This document shows positions 1 through 11,530 of a DNA stretch of 64,000 nucleotides, in pieces (position 1 is the stretch's first letter; each line of letters begins with the position of its first letter). The notes under the pieces are model-generated. The model searched no databases. It saw only the letters and a program-made list of their open reading frames with translations, and was not told the DNA's origin. The stretch comes from Phragmites australis (lineage: Eukaryota; Streptophyta; Magnoliopsida; Poales; Poaceae): contig NC_084931.1 of assembly GCF_958298935.1 (NCBI RefSeq), forward strand, positions 20,053,334 to 20,117,333, written 5' to 3'. Both the position numbers and the translations under genes were made by a program.

Positions 1-1711
1 CACTCATAGTGATCCACAATCATTGAGCCATTGCATCTTATATGGGACAGGATAACATCGTTTTTTTAGTTCCAATAGTTCTACCGATTCTAAACTTCCA
101 ATGTTATTGCAACTGCCACTATCTACAATAATCCAGCATACCTTGCTCTTGATGGTGCCTCGGGTGTGAAATAGGTTATGTCATTGACCATTCTCTTCTT
201 TCACAATATTAACACTAAGCACATAACGAGAGATAAAACAATTGTTGTCTCCATCATCAGCTGGAAAACCATCATGAATCAATGTTACGTCAAGCAACCC
301 ATCCTCCTCTGGCTCACTCTGAGATTTTCATTTTCCTTGTTCATTAACAAGCATATTTCTTCTACTAGGGCACTCAAAGGCGATGTACCCACGCCCTTGG
401 CACTTAATTTCTCAGCTATGTGATGTGGATGCCGCTATTGATGTGGCGGATGATGCCCCTATGCTTCCAGCAGAGCATCAATTATCTTGGTGAGCTACAG
501 GTGAAGAAGTCGACGAGGGTGTAGGCTTGGCAGCATGAGCAGATGAAGATGTCCCAGCAGGGGCACCTTGAGAACGACGACCAGTAGAGGATGCACTCTA
601 TTGTTGGCGATGTCATAAAACTAAAAAAGAATGGTTCCCAAATGACTAACCACATCCTTCTTGTCAAATATTTCTCTCCGTGTGCATAACCTGATCAATA
701 AGATCTTGCAGATTGTTAAAAGGAAACATCTCAATAAGACCTAAAATTTCATCATTTAGACCATGCAAAAATCTTGCCATTTTGGATTCATCATCATCAC
801 TAATTTCAATATAGATCAAGAGCAATCCCATTTCTTTATAGTACTCATCCACCATTTTAGGCCCTTGTCTTAATGCCTGCAACCTATTGCAAAGGTCACG
901 GTGGTAGCTTGAAGGCACAAAGGACCTTCTCATCACTTACTTCCTTTTAGCCCAAGTATCGATATGATCACGCCCCAATCGTAGCTGATTTTGTTGCATT
1001 TGATTCCACCAAGTGAGATCATAACCTGAGAATTCAAGTGAGGCAAGATTTACCTATCTTTGATTGAAGAGATTGTGGACACGAAAAATTTGATCACATT
1101 GCTCTTCCCAATCAAGATAAGCATCAGGGTCTTCTCTTCCATTGAATTTAGGGACGCTCAACTTGATACGAGCAACATTATCCGAATCATCCCTTTTATA
1201 ATGACCTCGAGGTTGTCCTTCCTCACCATAGGCACCGCCACGACATGGGATGGATGCTATCCGTACCCATCATGATCTGCAAAAACTTCATCGATATCAT
1301 CATATTCCCTCCATACCTACAACAGCCATGCACTTATTGGTTGTTGAAGCGCACACGGTGGCCAAAACCACAACCGCGAGCACCTCCTCCTTGCTACAAA
1401 ATATGTGTAGCTGTGCCTCAGCCACGATGGGCACCGCCACCTCGTTCACCACCCCAACCAATACCTTACTTGTCGTGGAAGTCATCATTACTAGTAACTC
1501 CCAATAAGTTCTCATCAGTGGCTTCACCATGATCAATAGCAGGGTTAGATTGTTGTAGACCACCACCACCAGCGGCGGGAAGGTGTTCATTGAGCATCTG
1601 TCCCATGGCCTGAACCAGGTCACGTAATTGTTTCATCTCGGCTCATGTGACTGGTTGTTCGTCTCCTTCATCATTTTCCCCATGTACACTTGAGTTGGAA
1701 CCTGCCATGTT
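1..1711 (-). pseudogene. Ty3/gypsy gag-protease fragment
   Basis: Read on the minus strand, translation begins near 1,711 (MAGSNSSVHGENDEG...) and gives a gag leader, then a gag core at 664-936 with the typical gypsy run YHRDLCNRLQALRQG, DEYYKEM and MARFLHGLNDEI. A degenerate zinc knuckle (KCQGRGYIAFECP, with Tyr where the usual His sits) lies near 365-405. A retropepsin-like segment follows, with the active-site triplet Asp-Ser-Gly encoded at 115-123 (context CWIIVDSGSCNN). The element runs off the left edge, so reverse transcriptase and integrase are not in the window. In-frame stops and frame changes show it is dead. The gag style resembles chromovirus-type gypsy elements; the family name is inference. 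Confidence 0.8.
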
Positions 1712-2210
1712 AGCAAAGAGAAAGTGGAATAGTTAATATTTGTGGAGTAACACAACCTCACCTCTTACTCGCCAATGTTCTTATGTATTGTCAATGTACA
1801 GCAAGAGTGCAAGAGTGGCAATACCTCGGTTGTGGTCAAGCGATTGAAAGGAGACAAATCAAAGCAACTTGGTGGGAAAAACAAGGTGAGTTGTAGTATT
1901 GGAACCAAGTGCCATAAACCACGCAATGGATATGAGAATGTCACCAGTCCAAAACACCAAAAATTCAGAACATGAACCTGAAACTTGCAATTTTGACAAC
2001 CGCAACACAACCCTTCGCTTTCTTCTTCTCTTCTCTTTTTTTTCTCCTTTTCTTTCTCTCTCATTTTCTTTTTGTTTGACACTAAAAAGCAAGCTCAACA
2101 ACTATTTTTTGGATCTAGACTCTGAGGACAGAAATCGAAATAACATGAACACAAGAAAAAAACAATGCACTAAAATGCTAATTCATGGATGGAAACCTTC
2201 ATTAGCAACG

Positions 2211-2225
2211 AAAGCCGTGATACCA
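2211..2225 (-). other. primer-binding-like site of the left gypsy element
   Basis: The minus strand reads TGGTATCACGGCTTT. This starts like the common plant LTR-element primer site for initiator Met tRNA (TGGTATCAGAGC) and then diverges. It lies between the gag start at 1,711 and sequence ending in ACACA just to its right, as expected directly inside a 5' LTR. Confidence 0.45.
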
Positions 2226-2870
2226 ATTAATGTGTGCATGCTAGGGGTGCCTCGATCTTCAAGTAATCCATATCAGCAATACATAGTCCTTTCTCGTTCC
2301 ACACTGATGCACCTAAGTCCAATCAAAGAAGAAGAGGTGGGGAGCACGACCAAGTCACAAGAATCCTTAGTTAGCATTCACTTATCATGTATTTGCTTAG
2401 CTTGTCTTCTCGTGATGGGTCTTTAAATTTTATTGATGCTTGAGGTGTAGACGATTATCTTGATCATGGAGATAATCATTTTTAACATGGTTGTTGAAGG
2501 TTAGGATGTCCTCACCTCCGGTGTCACATCTCAGATCCGTCTGGTCGATGGTTGTGCCCACCTGTTGTACGTCTACGTAGTTGGTGTAGGCAAATCAAGA
2601 ACAAATCAAACTTGTTTTCCACACATGTTTGACAAGCTTTGTTTTCCACCGATCAGTTTGCTACATCACACTTGGTCATCTGATATTTTGATTTCGTTTT
2701 TCTTGTGGAAAATAGGCACAGCTAACTGCATGCTCTGTCGGCCTAACTGGCAGTCAAACATTGGTACGGCGATCGTCTTGCACACCCTCTCGCCGCGGTG
2801 CCGGCGACTCGACGTGCTTCAGCCTCCGCCTTGTCCCTCGCTCGTTTCCTTCCCCCCTTGCGAGATCTAA
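2226..2870 (-). repeat. probable 5' LTR of the left gypsy element (outer limit unknown)
   Basis: On the minus strand this region ends in ACACA next to the primer-binding-like site. That fits an LTR 3' end. No second LTR is in the window, so the outer boundary cannot be fixed; 2,870 is only where base composition changes. Confidence 0.3.
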
Positions 2871-3779
2871 TGACATATTGCATCTTGTCCTCTAAGCATT
2901 AAAGTGGGCCACATAGGACAGCTCACGACATTAGCAGTTGTGCTTAAAAGAACTGGATCGTGTAGGTCTTCTTTATTTCTGTCAGGTTCGCCCTCCCGGA
3001 ACCCGATCTGTGGTGTCAGCAAGAATGACGTACGTTGCGGACGACAGAAGTACGCTCCATCGATCGCACTTGAATCATCATGGAAGAAAGAGGCTACGAC
3101 AGAGAGAAGGAAATAATACATAATACACACTCCAAGTAGACTAGTGTTTTGTCACGCACGGCTGAAGACTGGCGTCAACGTAGGAAGTGGGGGCTAGCTG
3201 CAGTGACTTGCAACGCTGATTTTTTTCACTTTTTCTGACCTCAGAAACGTCAGATTTTGGGACCTTTAGCACTGCCGATTGTGCACGGCTGGTTCCAAAA
3301 CCACTGGCTCAGCCTTGGTTAATCGTTTCAAGCATATTGCCAATGTAAAGTTTAATGGTGAAATTTGTGTGCGAGAGAGATAGAGAGCGCTTTTTCTTAA
3401 AAGGAAAATCTTTTTGGAAGTAGAAATGTGCGTCACCAGGCAAACTTCACTTTCTATGTGCTAATCCAATGTAAATGGGCTTACAATTTCGTACTAGAAT
3501 AGAGTAAGCTTCTCTGTTGACAGCTTTCAATTTTATAGCTGGCGTCAAATCACATGAAGAAATAAAGTTGTCAGCAGAAAAGACCTGCTGGATCAGGCGA
3601 TCCACGATGCGTGTTGTGTTCCTACGTCGAACGTGCTCCCAGAGTCCCATGTCGGTCGGTTCGGTGCGTGGCAGCTAGCGGAGAGTCCCAAATTTCACTT
3701 GCGTTCCGCACATCATCTCAACCAGATTAATTTTGGCTCATCCACTGCAAATTTACTCAGCCCATGCATGTTTCGATTA
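2871..3779. other. intergenic, no gene recognised
   Basis: Mixed-composition sequence with only short, unconvincing reading frames on both strands. It lies downstream of the NRR-like gene and may include its 3' flank. I see no domain, no long repeat and no clear RNA gene. Confidence 0.5.
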
Positions 3780-4045
3780 CATTTAGATTCTATTTAGCAG
3801 TTGTTTCTGATTTAAATTTTTTAAAAGAAGTGATTATAGGGTTGTAGTGATTTTTAAAATAAAATATATACAGAAAAAGTTATTCTATATGAGAAATGAA
3901 TAAGAGAAAGTTAATTTTTTTCTCACAATTTCTATTTTATTTTAAAAAATCACCCCACAGATTTTATAAAAAACTAAAAATCAAAAGAGCTGACTAATTT
4001 CAGCTAAAAAAACTACTCTACAAGCTCAACTAAACAGACGCTTAC
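3780..4045. repeat. MITE-like AT-rich inverted repeat in the 3' flank of the NRR-like gene
   Basis: The left arm (about 3,835-3,895: GGGTTGTAGTGATTTTTAAA, then AATAAAATATATACAG) is matched in reverse complement by the right arm (about 3,905-3,975). The two arms meet at a short centre near 3,898, so the core folds as a long hairpin. The outer parts are only loosely symmetrical. No target-site duplication could be fixed. The element begins about 10 bp past the stop of the NRR-like gene, so it probably forms part of its 3' UTR. Confidence 0.5.
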
Positions 4046-4054
4046 AGCACACGT

Positions 4055-4576
4055 TTATGCATTTTCTTGCTGCCACGATGTTTTCTTGCTGTGAAAGATC
4101 TGTAAATCCTCGCCGACCGGCGGCGACGACGAGGCGGCTCGACAGGCATGGGCTTCCGAGCACTCCTCGTCGTCCGCTCGCTGCTTCCCCGTTGACAGCG
4201 ACGAGTCCTTTCTCCGCTTCGTCTCAGCGTCGGCGGCGTCCTCGAAGTCCTCCAGCCTGAACGCCGGCCTCCACGGCGGCTCCGCGCCCGTCAACCGCTT
4301 TCTCGCCCCACCGCAGTGTGCCTCGCCACCATCTGTGCCAATGTCGGCGGCGGCGCTGTACGCGCCCCTCAAGGCCCTGATGTTGGCCAGCAGCGCGTAG
4401 AACCTCTCCACCTGCTCGTCGTCCTCCTCCTCGCCGCCGCCGGCGTTCTCCAGGCCTCCCGCCGCGGGCGCTTCGGACAACGGCGTTTGTCGGACCGCTC
4501 GCGGGGATGACGGCACGGCATCAGCGTCGCTGCCGGCCGATAAAGGCTTCTCTCTACCCGCCTTGGTGCCGTCCAT
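4055..4576 (-). CDS. NRR-like: NRR-like (NIMIN-type) NPR1-interacting repressor
   Basis: Intact single-exon frame of 173 aa, GC-rich, with ATG at 4,576 and TAA at 4,055. Residues 53-72 (DEQVERFYALLANIRALRGA), preceded by an acidic run, match the NPR1-interacting core of the grass NRR / NRR-repressor-homolog family, which belongs with NIMIN proteins. A second conserved-looking block is PPWRPAFRLEDFEDA (100-114), followed by a basic nuclear-localisation-like KRRK at 120-123. Family members bind NPR1/NH1 in the nucleus and restrain salicylic-acid-dependent defence gene activation. The short disordered layout, lack of introns and size fit the family. Which paralogue this is cannot be told here. 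It is the only convincingly intact host gene in the window and is hemmed in by repeats on both sides. Function is inferred from the family. Confidence 0.85.
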   Translation of the reverse strand: MDGTKAGREKPLSAGSDADAVPSSPRAVRQTPLSEAPAAGGLENAGGGEEEDDEQVERFYALLANIRALRGAYSAAADIGTDGGEAHCGGARKRLTGAEPPWRPAFRLEDFEDAADAETKRRKDSSLSTGKQRADDEECSEAHACRAASSSPPVGEDLQIFHSKKTSWQQENA

Positions 4577-4681
4577 GACAGGCTTTGTTAGCTAGCTAGC
4601 AGCTGGTTGCTGGTAAGCTGGTTTGATTCGAGCAATGCTGTGCTGTTTATTGTGATCGACAGGGGACGATGCGAAAGAACT

Positions 4682-4686
4682 CGTCA
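4682..4686 (-). promoter_or_regulatory. TGACG (as-1-like) half-site upstream of the NRR-like gene
   Basis: The minus strand reads TTGACG about 105 bp upstream of the ATG. TGACG is the core bound by TGA bZIP factors, the DNA-binding partners of NPR1, so its presence before an NPR1-interactor gene is suggestive. A 5-mer is common by chance; function is inference. Confidence 0.25.
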
Positions 4687-4759
4687 AGAGGAGAGGAGAG
4701 GAGGAATGGGCTGCGGAGAATACCGTTGAGGGATGGCGAGCGAATTTGTAAGGAAGGAG

Positions 4760-4862
4760 CATGTTTCGCGAGGGGAAGAAGGGGAACAATCGTGCACATG
4801 TTTCGCGAGGGGAAGAAGGGGAACAATCGTGCACATGTTTCGCGAGGGGAAGAAGGGGACCA
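4760..4862. repeat. 37-bp minisatellite upstream of the NRR-like gene
   Basis: Copies start at 4,760, 4,797 and 4,834, so the period is exactly 37 bp; the third is truncated. The unit begins CATGTTTCGCGAGGGGAAGA and contains the 6-bp palindromes TCGCGA and GTGCAC. It lies 184-286 bp before the gene start, in the likely promoter or 5' UTR. Copies are nearly identical, which suggests recent expansion. Confidence 0.9.
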
Positions 4863-5161
4863 TGCACGGGGAAGAAGTGGAGTCACGTGTCTAACAATAT
4901 AAATTGAATAACATTGCAATGCGAGATTTTGTTTTTCGATAATGTTGCTTGGCTACTTTTCCTGATAAAGTTACAGGCTAGATAGATCGACAAAGGCTTG
5001 ATTATAGACCCTGGCGCACGGGTCACGTAGGACCGGACGATAACTAAGGATAATATCAAAGAACATGGAATAAACTTGGGAAACAGAAAAATAATGATTA
5101 ATGAAGCTAGGTTCCGGAGTCTGATACATTGTTATTCTTCATAAACTACCTTCAAAATATG

Positions 5162-5755
5162 GGAAAAAAATCTAAAATTAAACAACATACATAAGCGTAT
5201 TTACCGAAATAGACAACATATTATCGTATTTACAAATTTAACATCCGTATTCAGTGTATCATTTACTGAAAATGAATTTTTGGTACACCATACACCGAAA
5301 AACCCATATTCGATATATTCGGCACACAACGTGCCAAATACGGCTACAATACCGTATTCGGCACACAGTGTACCGAATTAGTGACCACATGACAGGCAAA
5401 GGCCATATTCGACACACAGTGTGCCGAATATGGCACTGTAGCCCTATTCGGCAAACGGTGTGCCGAATATGGTTGATATTCAGCATATGGTGTGCTGAAT
5501 ACGAGTTACAGTGTTATATTCGGCACACGGTGTGCCGAATACGGTTGATATTCGACATATGGTGTGCCGAATACATGTTACAGTGTGTGTGCCGAATATG
5601 ATCGAGCCCGTGGTTTTTGGGCGTACGGTGTACCGAAATTCTATTTTCGGTAAATGATGTGCTGAACATGAATACTAAAAATGTAAATACGACAACATAT
5701 TGTCTATTTTAGTAAATACGCTCATGTATGTTGTCTAATTTTAGAGGTTCTTTTA
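5162..5755. mobile_element. short non-autonomous element with long TIRs and a palindrome array
   Basis: The two ends are long inverted repeats: left 5,172-5,215 (CTAAAATTAAACAACATACA...) matches the reverse complement of 5,700-5,745, and the similarity continues inward through GTATTTAC blocks. Inside are about eight imperfect palindromes with half-site TATTCGGCACAC followed by its reverse complement: about 5,317-5,340, 5,354-5,378, 5,405-5,431, 5,444-5,470, 5,476-5,503, 5,516-5,543, 5,548-5,574 and a partial one at 5,583-5,600. The terminal sequence and palindrome type match the two ends of the MULE at 7,787-24,592, so this is probably a MITE-like derivative of that family. No clear target duplication was seen. 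Confidence 0.7.
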
Positions 5756-5938
5756 CTAAATTCATATGATAGAAGCATTATACAAAACTTGATATACATT
5801 TACCCCTTCATCAACAAAAGTTTGATGAAAAGATGCTAATGCAAAAGTTTGTCATGCTTTGTCTGCTTGTATCATGTTTGACTGGACCGCAACAAAAAGC
5901 ACAATAATATAGAATTCCATGCTCCTTAGGGGCACTGC

Positions 5939-7471
5939 TGTTGGGGAACGGATTGGTTACCCTAGCCTAAAATAAAAAAAATTCTACTACATTCACCTAG
6001 GAAACAATGCAAGTAGGAGATCATAGATCATTACCACTTGTCGCGCAGTTCAGCGGAAGAAGAGTTGCAGTAGACCGATCCAACATCGAGCGCGTTAAAC
6101 TCCTCGAACAGCTTCTCGACCAGGTCCATGACCAGCCCTGCATAGATGAACACACTCCTCGACCAACTCCGAGCAGGTGGTCGTGCTCCTTGACTAGCCA
6201 CCGAACAGATTTGTTGCGTCCTCAACCAGCTTTGAGTGATCGTGTCACGCTCCGTGACCAGCGCCGAGCAAGAATATCGACCAGCCGAGTAGCAACGTTA
6301 AGATCTACATGCCGAGGAGATCAGCTCTGCAATAGCATCAGCGCATCTATGGTATCCACACATACTAAGCAAAATCACCAAGCACTGATGTGATAGCACC
6401 ACATGCGTGGCTAGGGTTTCGGAGTGGCTCTTTTTCTTCCCCCGCACGCCCCACCCCATACCTCTCCTTATATAGAGCTCACTAATGGGCTCCTATGTTG
6501 GAAGCTCTTTAGAACTCTAACACCTCATGGATCACAATCCAATCAAACTCATATACAAATCCAATTCGCATGTTTTGTTCCAACTCACTAAGTGTGTAAC
6601 CCGTTACGTTCATGTATAAATGGCTACGACCCAGAAACCCTTTCCAAACCGAAGTCAATAGCAGTCCCTAGTAGGACATGTTGACTCCCGAGTTTACACA
6701 AAGATCATATCGGCTGAACCTCGATATACATATGCATGGATCCCTTCGCCTCACGATAACAATCAAGCTCTGGCGAGATACGTGTCACCCTTGTGATAGC
6801 TCGACCATTCACTCGATCAAGTAGTGGATTCATCATGATTAACTCTTTAATCATATTAGCATGACCATACATTTTATCAATCCAACTACCTCGATGGGCC
6901 CAGAGATATCTCTCCCATTATCAAGGAGGGGAAAATTCCATCTTGATCACTCACACCCCACGACATATTTCATAACAAACCCAAAAAAAACCTCTATGAC
7001 TACCCAGTTACAGAATAGCGTTTGGAAGCCTCAAAGTATATCACTACATTTTATGGGAATCAATGACGATCTTAGGTCTAAGGATCCTACAGGTACACCA
7101 TCTGAGATAACAACTAATGGCATATCAAAAATAACAATCCTAACAGTATCTCAAAGTAGGTCTATTCAACACCATGTTCTCTAACATGAATGGTCACATT
7201 ATTGATTCGGTATCTCTATACCTGTGATCCATAAAACGTGATCATCAATCAATGCATGTGCTGGTTTTATGAATCATCCTAACAATATGTGACCAGGGAT
7301 CCATTCAGAATTACATCATGATATAAACAAAGAGTTCCGTGAACAAGTCACATACCTGCTAATCAATATAAATGATAGTCATCCAAAGAATAACACAATA
7401 TTCAGAAGTATATGAACATAGACTTGTGATATAATCATCTCTATTATTGCCTCTAGGGCATATCACTTTCA
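5939..7471 (-). mobile_element. Angela/BARE-like Copia LTR (probably solo)
   Basis: On the minus strand it starts TGAAAGTGATATGCCCTAGA, close to the well-known start of grass Angela/BARE/WIS LTRs, and ends CCGTTCCCCAACA. The 1,533-bp length agrees with a second copy in the window (38,081-45,934 minus its insert, about 1,544 bp), which is in the opposite orientation. No internal Copia domain flanks either side, so it is probably a solo LTR. The 5-bp flanks (ACTGC and AGTAC) do not match as a target duplication. Short open frames inside, including one of 128 codons at 6,007-6,393, are LTR sequence, not genes. Confidence 0.75.
6467..6475 (-). promoter_or_regulatory. TATA-like box of the Copia LTR
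   Basis: The minus strand reads CTATATAAG followed by GAGAGG. The twin LTR has CTATATAAGG at 39,069-39,078 at the corresponding place. It is probably the LTR promoter of the ancestral element. Confidence 0.5.
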
Positions 7472-7786
7472 AGTACAAGATCTACCATTCAAAACAAAAA
7501 TCAGACCAGAGTATTGCCTAAGACACTATTCTTTCAAAGTGATCTTAGCAATGAAACTGCAAGTAGTGTACACTATATGAAGACATAATCTGCAAAATCA
7601 AGAATTGATTAGGGAACCCAATCTCCACCATAGAGGATATCATATAAAATTTCAGCTACATAATGCGTCACTAAAAAGATGCATGATTTATTTTACATAG
7701 TGTTATATCTATTGTACATCACAAATCAACCATTGCAACTAAAAGGTCATCAAGCCATAGTGAATCACTTGGACAGATTGGAGCAA
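7472..7786. other. spacer between Copia LTR and MULE, nothing recognised
   Basis: AT-rich sequence without a convincing reading frame, repeat or RNA motif. Confidence 0.5.
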
Positions 7787-8046
7787 GGCAAAAATCCAAA
7801 AATAGGCAACATACACCATCATATTTGCTAAAATAGACAACATAGCGGCGTATTTGCAAATTTAGCACTTGTATTTGGCACTTCAAACACTGAAAACCCG
7901 ATTTCGATACGCGAGGCTCCAAAAAATGATGGACCCACCTGTATTCGGCACCTAAGGTGCCGAATACGGTGTACAGTGCCGTATTTGACGTCTCAGGTGC
8001 CAAAAACGCCCTATATTTGGCACATGAGGTGCCGAATACAAGATGG
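7787..8046. repeat. left terminal region of the MULE with palindromes
   Basis: The outer terminal sequence (7,789-7,870) is followed by imperfect palindromes of the type TATTCGGCACCT / AGGTGCCGAATA. The best one, at about 7,951-7,977, is near perfect (GTATTCGGCACCTAAGGTGC then CGAATAC). Others lie at about 7,870-7,895, 7,980-8,007 and 8,013-8,040. The array is about 0.6 kb beyond the PMD gene stop at 8,670. Confidence 0.75.
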
Positions 8047-8093
8047 TCGTGTCTTTTCATCACTCACATCACGTCTTGTCATGTGTTATTTTG

Positions 8094-8319
8094 GGGCTGA
8101 ATAAAGTACAATAGCACAACTTTATTTCATTAGGACACGAGCAAATAAATAAAGAAAAGAACTTTATGAGTGAGTGTGTGTCATTTCGTGTCATCTCTCT
8201 GCATAGAGTGCAATACCTACTAGTGATAGTGGGATTGAATAGAGTGTAGTAGCACAACTTTGTTTTATTAGGGCACGAGTGAATAAATAAAGAAAGGAAC
8301 TAGATGAGTGAGTTTGTGT
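8094..8319. repeat. imperfect tandem duplication, period about 137 bp
   Basis: Sequence at 8,094-8,181 (GGGCTGAATAAAGTACAATA..., ATTAGGACACGAG, AAATAAATAAAGAAA, GAGTGAGTGTGTG) recurs at 8,231-8,319 with scattered substitutions. It lies between the left end of the MULE and the PMD gene tail. No coding potential. Confidence 0.7.
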
Positions 8320-8669
8320 AAATTTGTTTGAACATAATTTTGTCGATATTTTATTATTCATTTAATGTATTTGTGTAGGTAACCTTTTAGTGAAGTAACA
8401 TTGGGAGGAGACAAATTCAAATTTGTCAAACAATAATAGTTGTGAAGTACGATTATCATATAACCCGGTATAGAGGTTACATATGCTAATAAACATTACA
8501 TAGAATGTGAGGTTTTTCATCATTGCACGAATGGACCCTAACCATAAGGAGATGACAATAACAAATGTTGGTATGTATGGTACACCTAAAGACTAACTTA
8601 ATAGCATGTTGCTGCTAAATCAAACATGCCTTAGGGAATGAAAATAGACTGGGTTATAATAGATGCTCT
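8320..8669. other. MULE internal spacer, nothing recognised
   Basis: AT-rich sequence between the duplicated block and the PMD gene stop. It is presumably the 3' untranslated part of the PMD gene. Confidence 0.4.
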
Positions 8670-8976
8670 CTATTGAGTGCACTTAGGATATTTGCCCTTT
8701 CGCAGGGCATTAGGGTCCTCCGCTTTAGCACGAAGGGCCCTCTCCTGCTTCCTTTCCCTCTCTGCTTCCCATGCCTTAGCGACACACACTCCTTCACTGT
8801 CTTCCTCATACGCTCCTCCTCTTGATGCTTGAGCCATAGTTCCTCCTGATGTTGCTCGTACTCCCGGTGTTCGTACGCTTCCCTCCTTCACTGTATGCTC
8901 GTGTCGACCCACTGCTTCTAGTGCGTATTTTGCTCCATGTCCAGCCATTCCATGAAGTCACGGATAGGTGGAGGAG
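8670..8976 (-). pseudogene. C-terminal exon of the MULE PMD gene
   Basis: The minus strand reads PPPIRDFMEWLDMEQ at the right, then a highly charged Glu/Lys/Gln-rich stretch (REYEQHQEELWLKHQEEEYE, AWEAERERKQERALRAKAED) ending PNALRKGKYPKCTQ and a stop at 8,670. Two in-frame stops near the right end mark decay. Charged, coiled-coil-like C-terminal tails are usual for grass PMD genes. The exon is separated from the rest of the gene (18,164-20,275) by an intron-like stretch and the inserted gypsy element. Confidence 0.5.
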
Positions 8977-9964
8977 GCTGGACAAATCAAACAAGAGGAA
9001 TGATTAGTAAGATAGTGCATGAAATCATACGGAAAGTGTCACATTAGTGATATACGTCACTATACCGTGGGTACTTGTATGATCCATGTTGAGGCTTGTC
9101 ATACTAGTAGTTGGCACATGAAGAAGCGAAGGCGATAGGTGTAGGAGATGTCATGGAACTCACAAAGCCTACAAAGGTCGTTACAAAAGCACATTGGTGG
9201 TTCGACACCCTGGGGGATGGAAATCCCCTAATATTTCTTGGGTGGGCTTGGTGGAGCTAAGGAAGATATTGCAGTTGAGAGAGCTGAGGAATGAGTGGTT
9301 TATCCATGGATGAGAGTGGGGTTATTTATGGTGGCTAGGGACTGGTGCATGGATTGAGTGTATGGGCTTAACTGAGGTCTAAAGCATATGATTCCCTATG
9401 AAAGCTAGAAAAGTTGTGGTATTGATGCTTGGCAGATATTTCCTGTGAAAGCTGTTGCCTGATGTGGTCATTCAGTTTAGCAATGAGTTATTATTGCCTC
9501 TGCATGAAGGCATAGAATCCTATGAAAGCATTCCCTGTGAAAGTTGTTGATTTTGAGTGGGTGTATAAGTAACATCTATCCCTTTGATCTTAATCAAAGT
9601 CAAAGCCTGCTTTAAGCATTCATCCTAAAGCAAGCACTGCCTGAGGTTGAATGGATCATACAATCGCATGGTTGATGCTAGAGTTTCAATTAATATTAGT
9701 CTATGCCAGTCCCTAAGTCTATGCATGGTTGATACAACCCCATTCTATGCCAGTCCCTAAGTTGCTCGTGCTACAACATTAGTCACAAGAGGACACTAGC
9801 ATAAGCATTGACGTGTCTAAAGCCTGAGTTCACAAATACTTTTCATATGCTAGAAATAATTGTGCTTGGATAGTATGTTAATATAATAAACTTACCATCA
9901 CATTGATTAGACATAATGTTCACAAATACTTCGTAACATAGTACATCAATATAAGATACTAACA
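8977..9964. other. MULE intron-like region
   Basis: No reading frame of note. It contains local imperfect repeats, such as CCTATGAAAGC / CCTGTGAAAGC variants between 9,390 and 9,550 and TCTATGCCAGTCCCTAAGT at about 9,702 and 9,753. It probably was an intron or 3' region of the PMD gene; the gypsy insertion starts at its right edge. Confidence 0.4.
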
Positions 9965-10824
9965 TGTCAGGGTTAGTCCCTGATAATGATTCCGGGGTAT
10001 ACTGGTCAAAAGACGCGTGAACAATGCTTAAGGTGTGCGTTAGTTGGTGTGTGTGTTGAACTCAAGAACACTGGGGTTATCCAAGTTCAGGCATCTCGAT
10101 GGATAACAGCCCTACGTCCTGTGTATTTTGTTATGAGTGATTGTGAATCAGTTACCTATCCTCCCTTTACAAACCAGGTCCTCCTCTCTTTATATACCAG
10201 AGAAAGGGATAACTTACAAGTGGGCTCCAATTAGCAGACACATGCCTAGCTAGATATTCTACTCTTGGATCATATCCTGGAGAAGCGGGTGAGCTCAACT
10301 TTCCCTGAGAGTGTTGAGTGCATGTCCCAACCATGGAATGCCTCTACACCTGCCTCCTCTAGCCGCCTAGCCTATCCCATCATCATGTGCTGTAACATCA
10401 TCTGCCAACCTGTCATGTCCCTGCGCCTCATGAGTCTACCTACAAAATCGTCCACTTACCTAGTCATACTACAGACCCTATCTCGTCAATCGTGCGGTGC
10501 TGCGTTGGCCCGCAAGGCCCCATCCATAGCATTTAATGCTACGGGGCGGAGCATTACCCAACTACCTTGGCCATGACTTTGTTCACTGGATGGGGTGCCT
10601 AGGGAAAGAAAACACTTGAGTAGATAGTAATAAATACGATTAGATGGGTTAGGTAAGGACCAGCGGGTTTGCCAGCGCTGGTCAGCAGCTCTAGTAGGGT
10701 CTCCGCGGCCATCCTGCCTGGCCCCTACGCAGGCTGTCGTTCGATTCCCGAGGCGACCAGCTGCTGCCCCAGGGAAGAGTATAAGAGGTTCTTTGACTCA
10801 TTCAAGGGTAAGTAGGGGTCCACA
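9965..10824 (-). repeat. 3' LTR of the nested gypsy element
   Basis: Aligns by eye with 17,290-18,163. Shared blocks include CCCTGATAATGATTCC near the left end, GTCCTGTGTATTTTGTTAT, CTAGCTAGATATTCTACTCT and CCCCATCCATAGCATTTAAT. A TATA-like CTTTATATA on the plus strand (10,188-10,196) gives TATATAAAG on the element's strand. The end at 10,824 rests on the terminal TG/CA and on length agreement with the other LTR (860 against 874 bp); the inner third is diverged. Confidence 0.75.
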
Positions 10825-11530
10825 TACCACTAAACTCTTGGATCTGGTGGATCCCCACGCCTTACAAGAGTTGGGCAAAACATTTCTACCAACTGTGCGT
10901 CGGCCACATGAGTCAGGAGGTAAAGAACAGGCATGTAACATGATAGTTAGTCTAACCAGATATAATCATCCTGTCTATAACTAGTCCTTTCCATGAATGA
11001 AAATGTTCCAACCACTTCTGATGGCCTTGCTGATGACCGGAAGATTATACGGGGGCCCTGCGATTTTTGGATCATCTGGTCTGGGTCTCTTTTTGAAGTT
11101 TTCAAAGAGTTTTCACTGTGTTGTCATGATGTGTATGCTCTGATTGTTCCGCACTACACATCAGTTAGGCTCTCGAAGCACAGGATAGTCCTTGGCACGA
11201 CAAGTCCCTTGGCGACGACCAGCGCCCGACCTGAGTGGGAACTTGTGACCTCACAGTCGTTATCCCAAGTCTTTAGTACCTTTGTCATTACGCAAGCAGC
11301 AATCCCATGCTATGCTGGAGCCCACAGCCAACTGGCCGTTTTAACTTCCTAGTCGCCAGGTCCCATAGTGGTTGGAGAGTCAATCCGATGGGGGTCCATT
11401 ATTGGCTGTGACATCCTGCAAAACAGAGAGTCTAGTCTTTCAAACTTTTAAAAACTCACAAGTATTGTTCCACGCTCATCTGGAGTGTTCTACAAAATAG
11501 AGAAACAAGCCCATCTCTGAGCAACCCTAC
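10825..11530. other. non-coding region between integrase and 3' LTR of the nested gypsy element
   Basis: No domain is visible. The reading frame at 10,993-11,352 on the plus strand has no recognisable similarity and lies antisense to the element. Confidence 0.4.

Noticed and set aside
3447..3650. 67-codon minus-strand frame downstream of the NRR-like gene
   Set aside because: No family recognised, short, no splice-linked neighbour; treated as chance.
4592..4919. Overlapping frames opposite and beside the NRR-like gene start
   Set aside because: They are the 37-bp repeat translated; no homology and no codon signature.
6007..6393. 128-codon frame considered as a gene
   Set aside because: Lies wholly inside an Angela/BARE-like LTR whose twin at 38-46 kb does not keep the frame.
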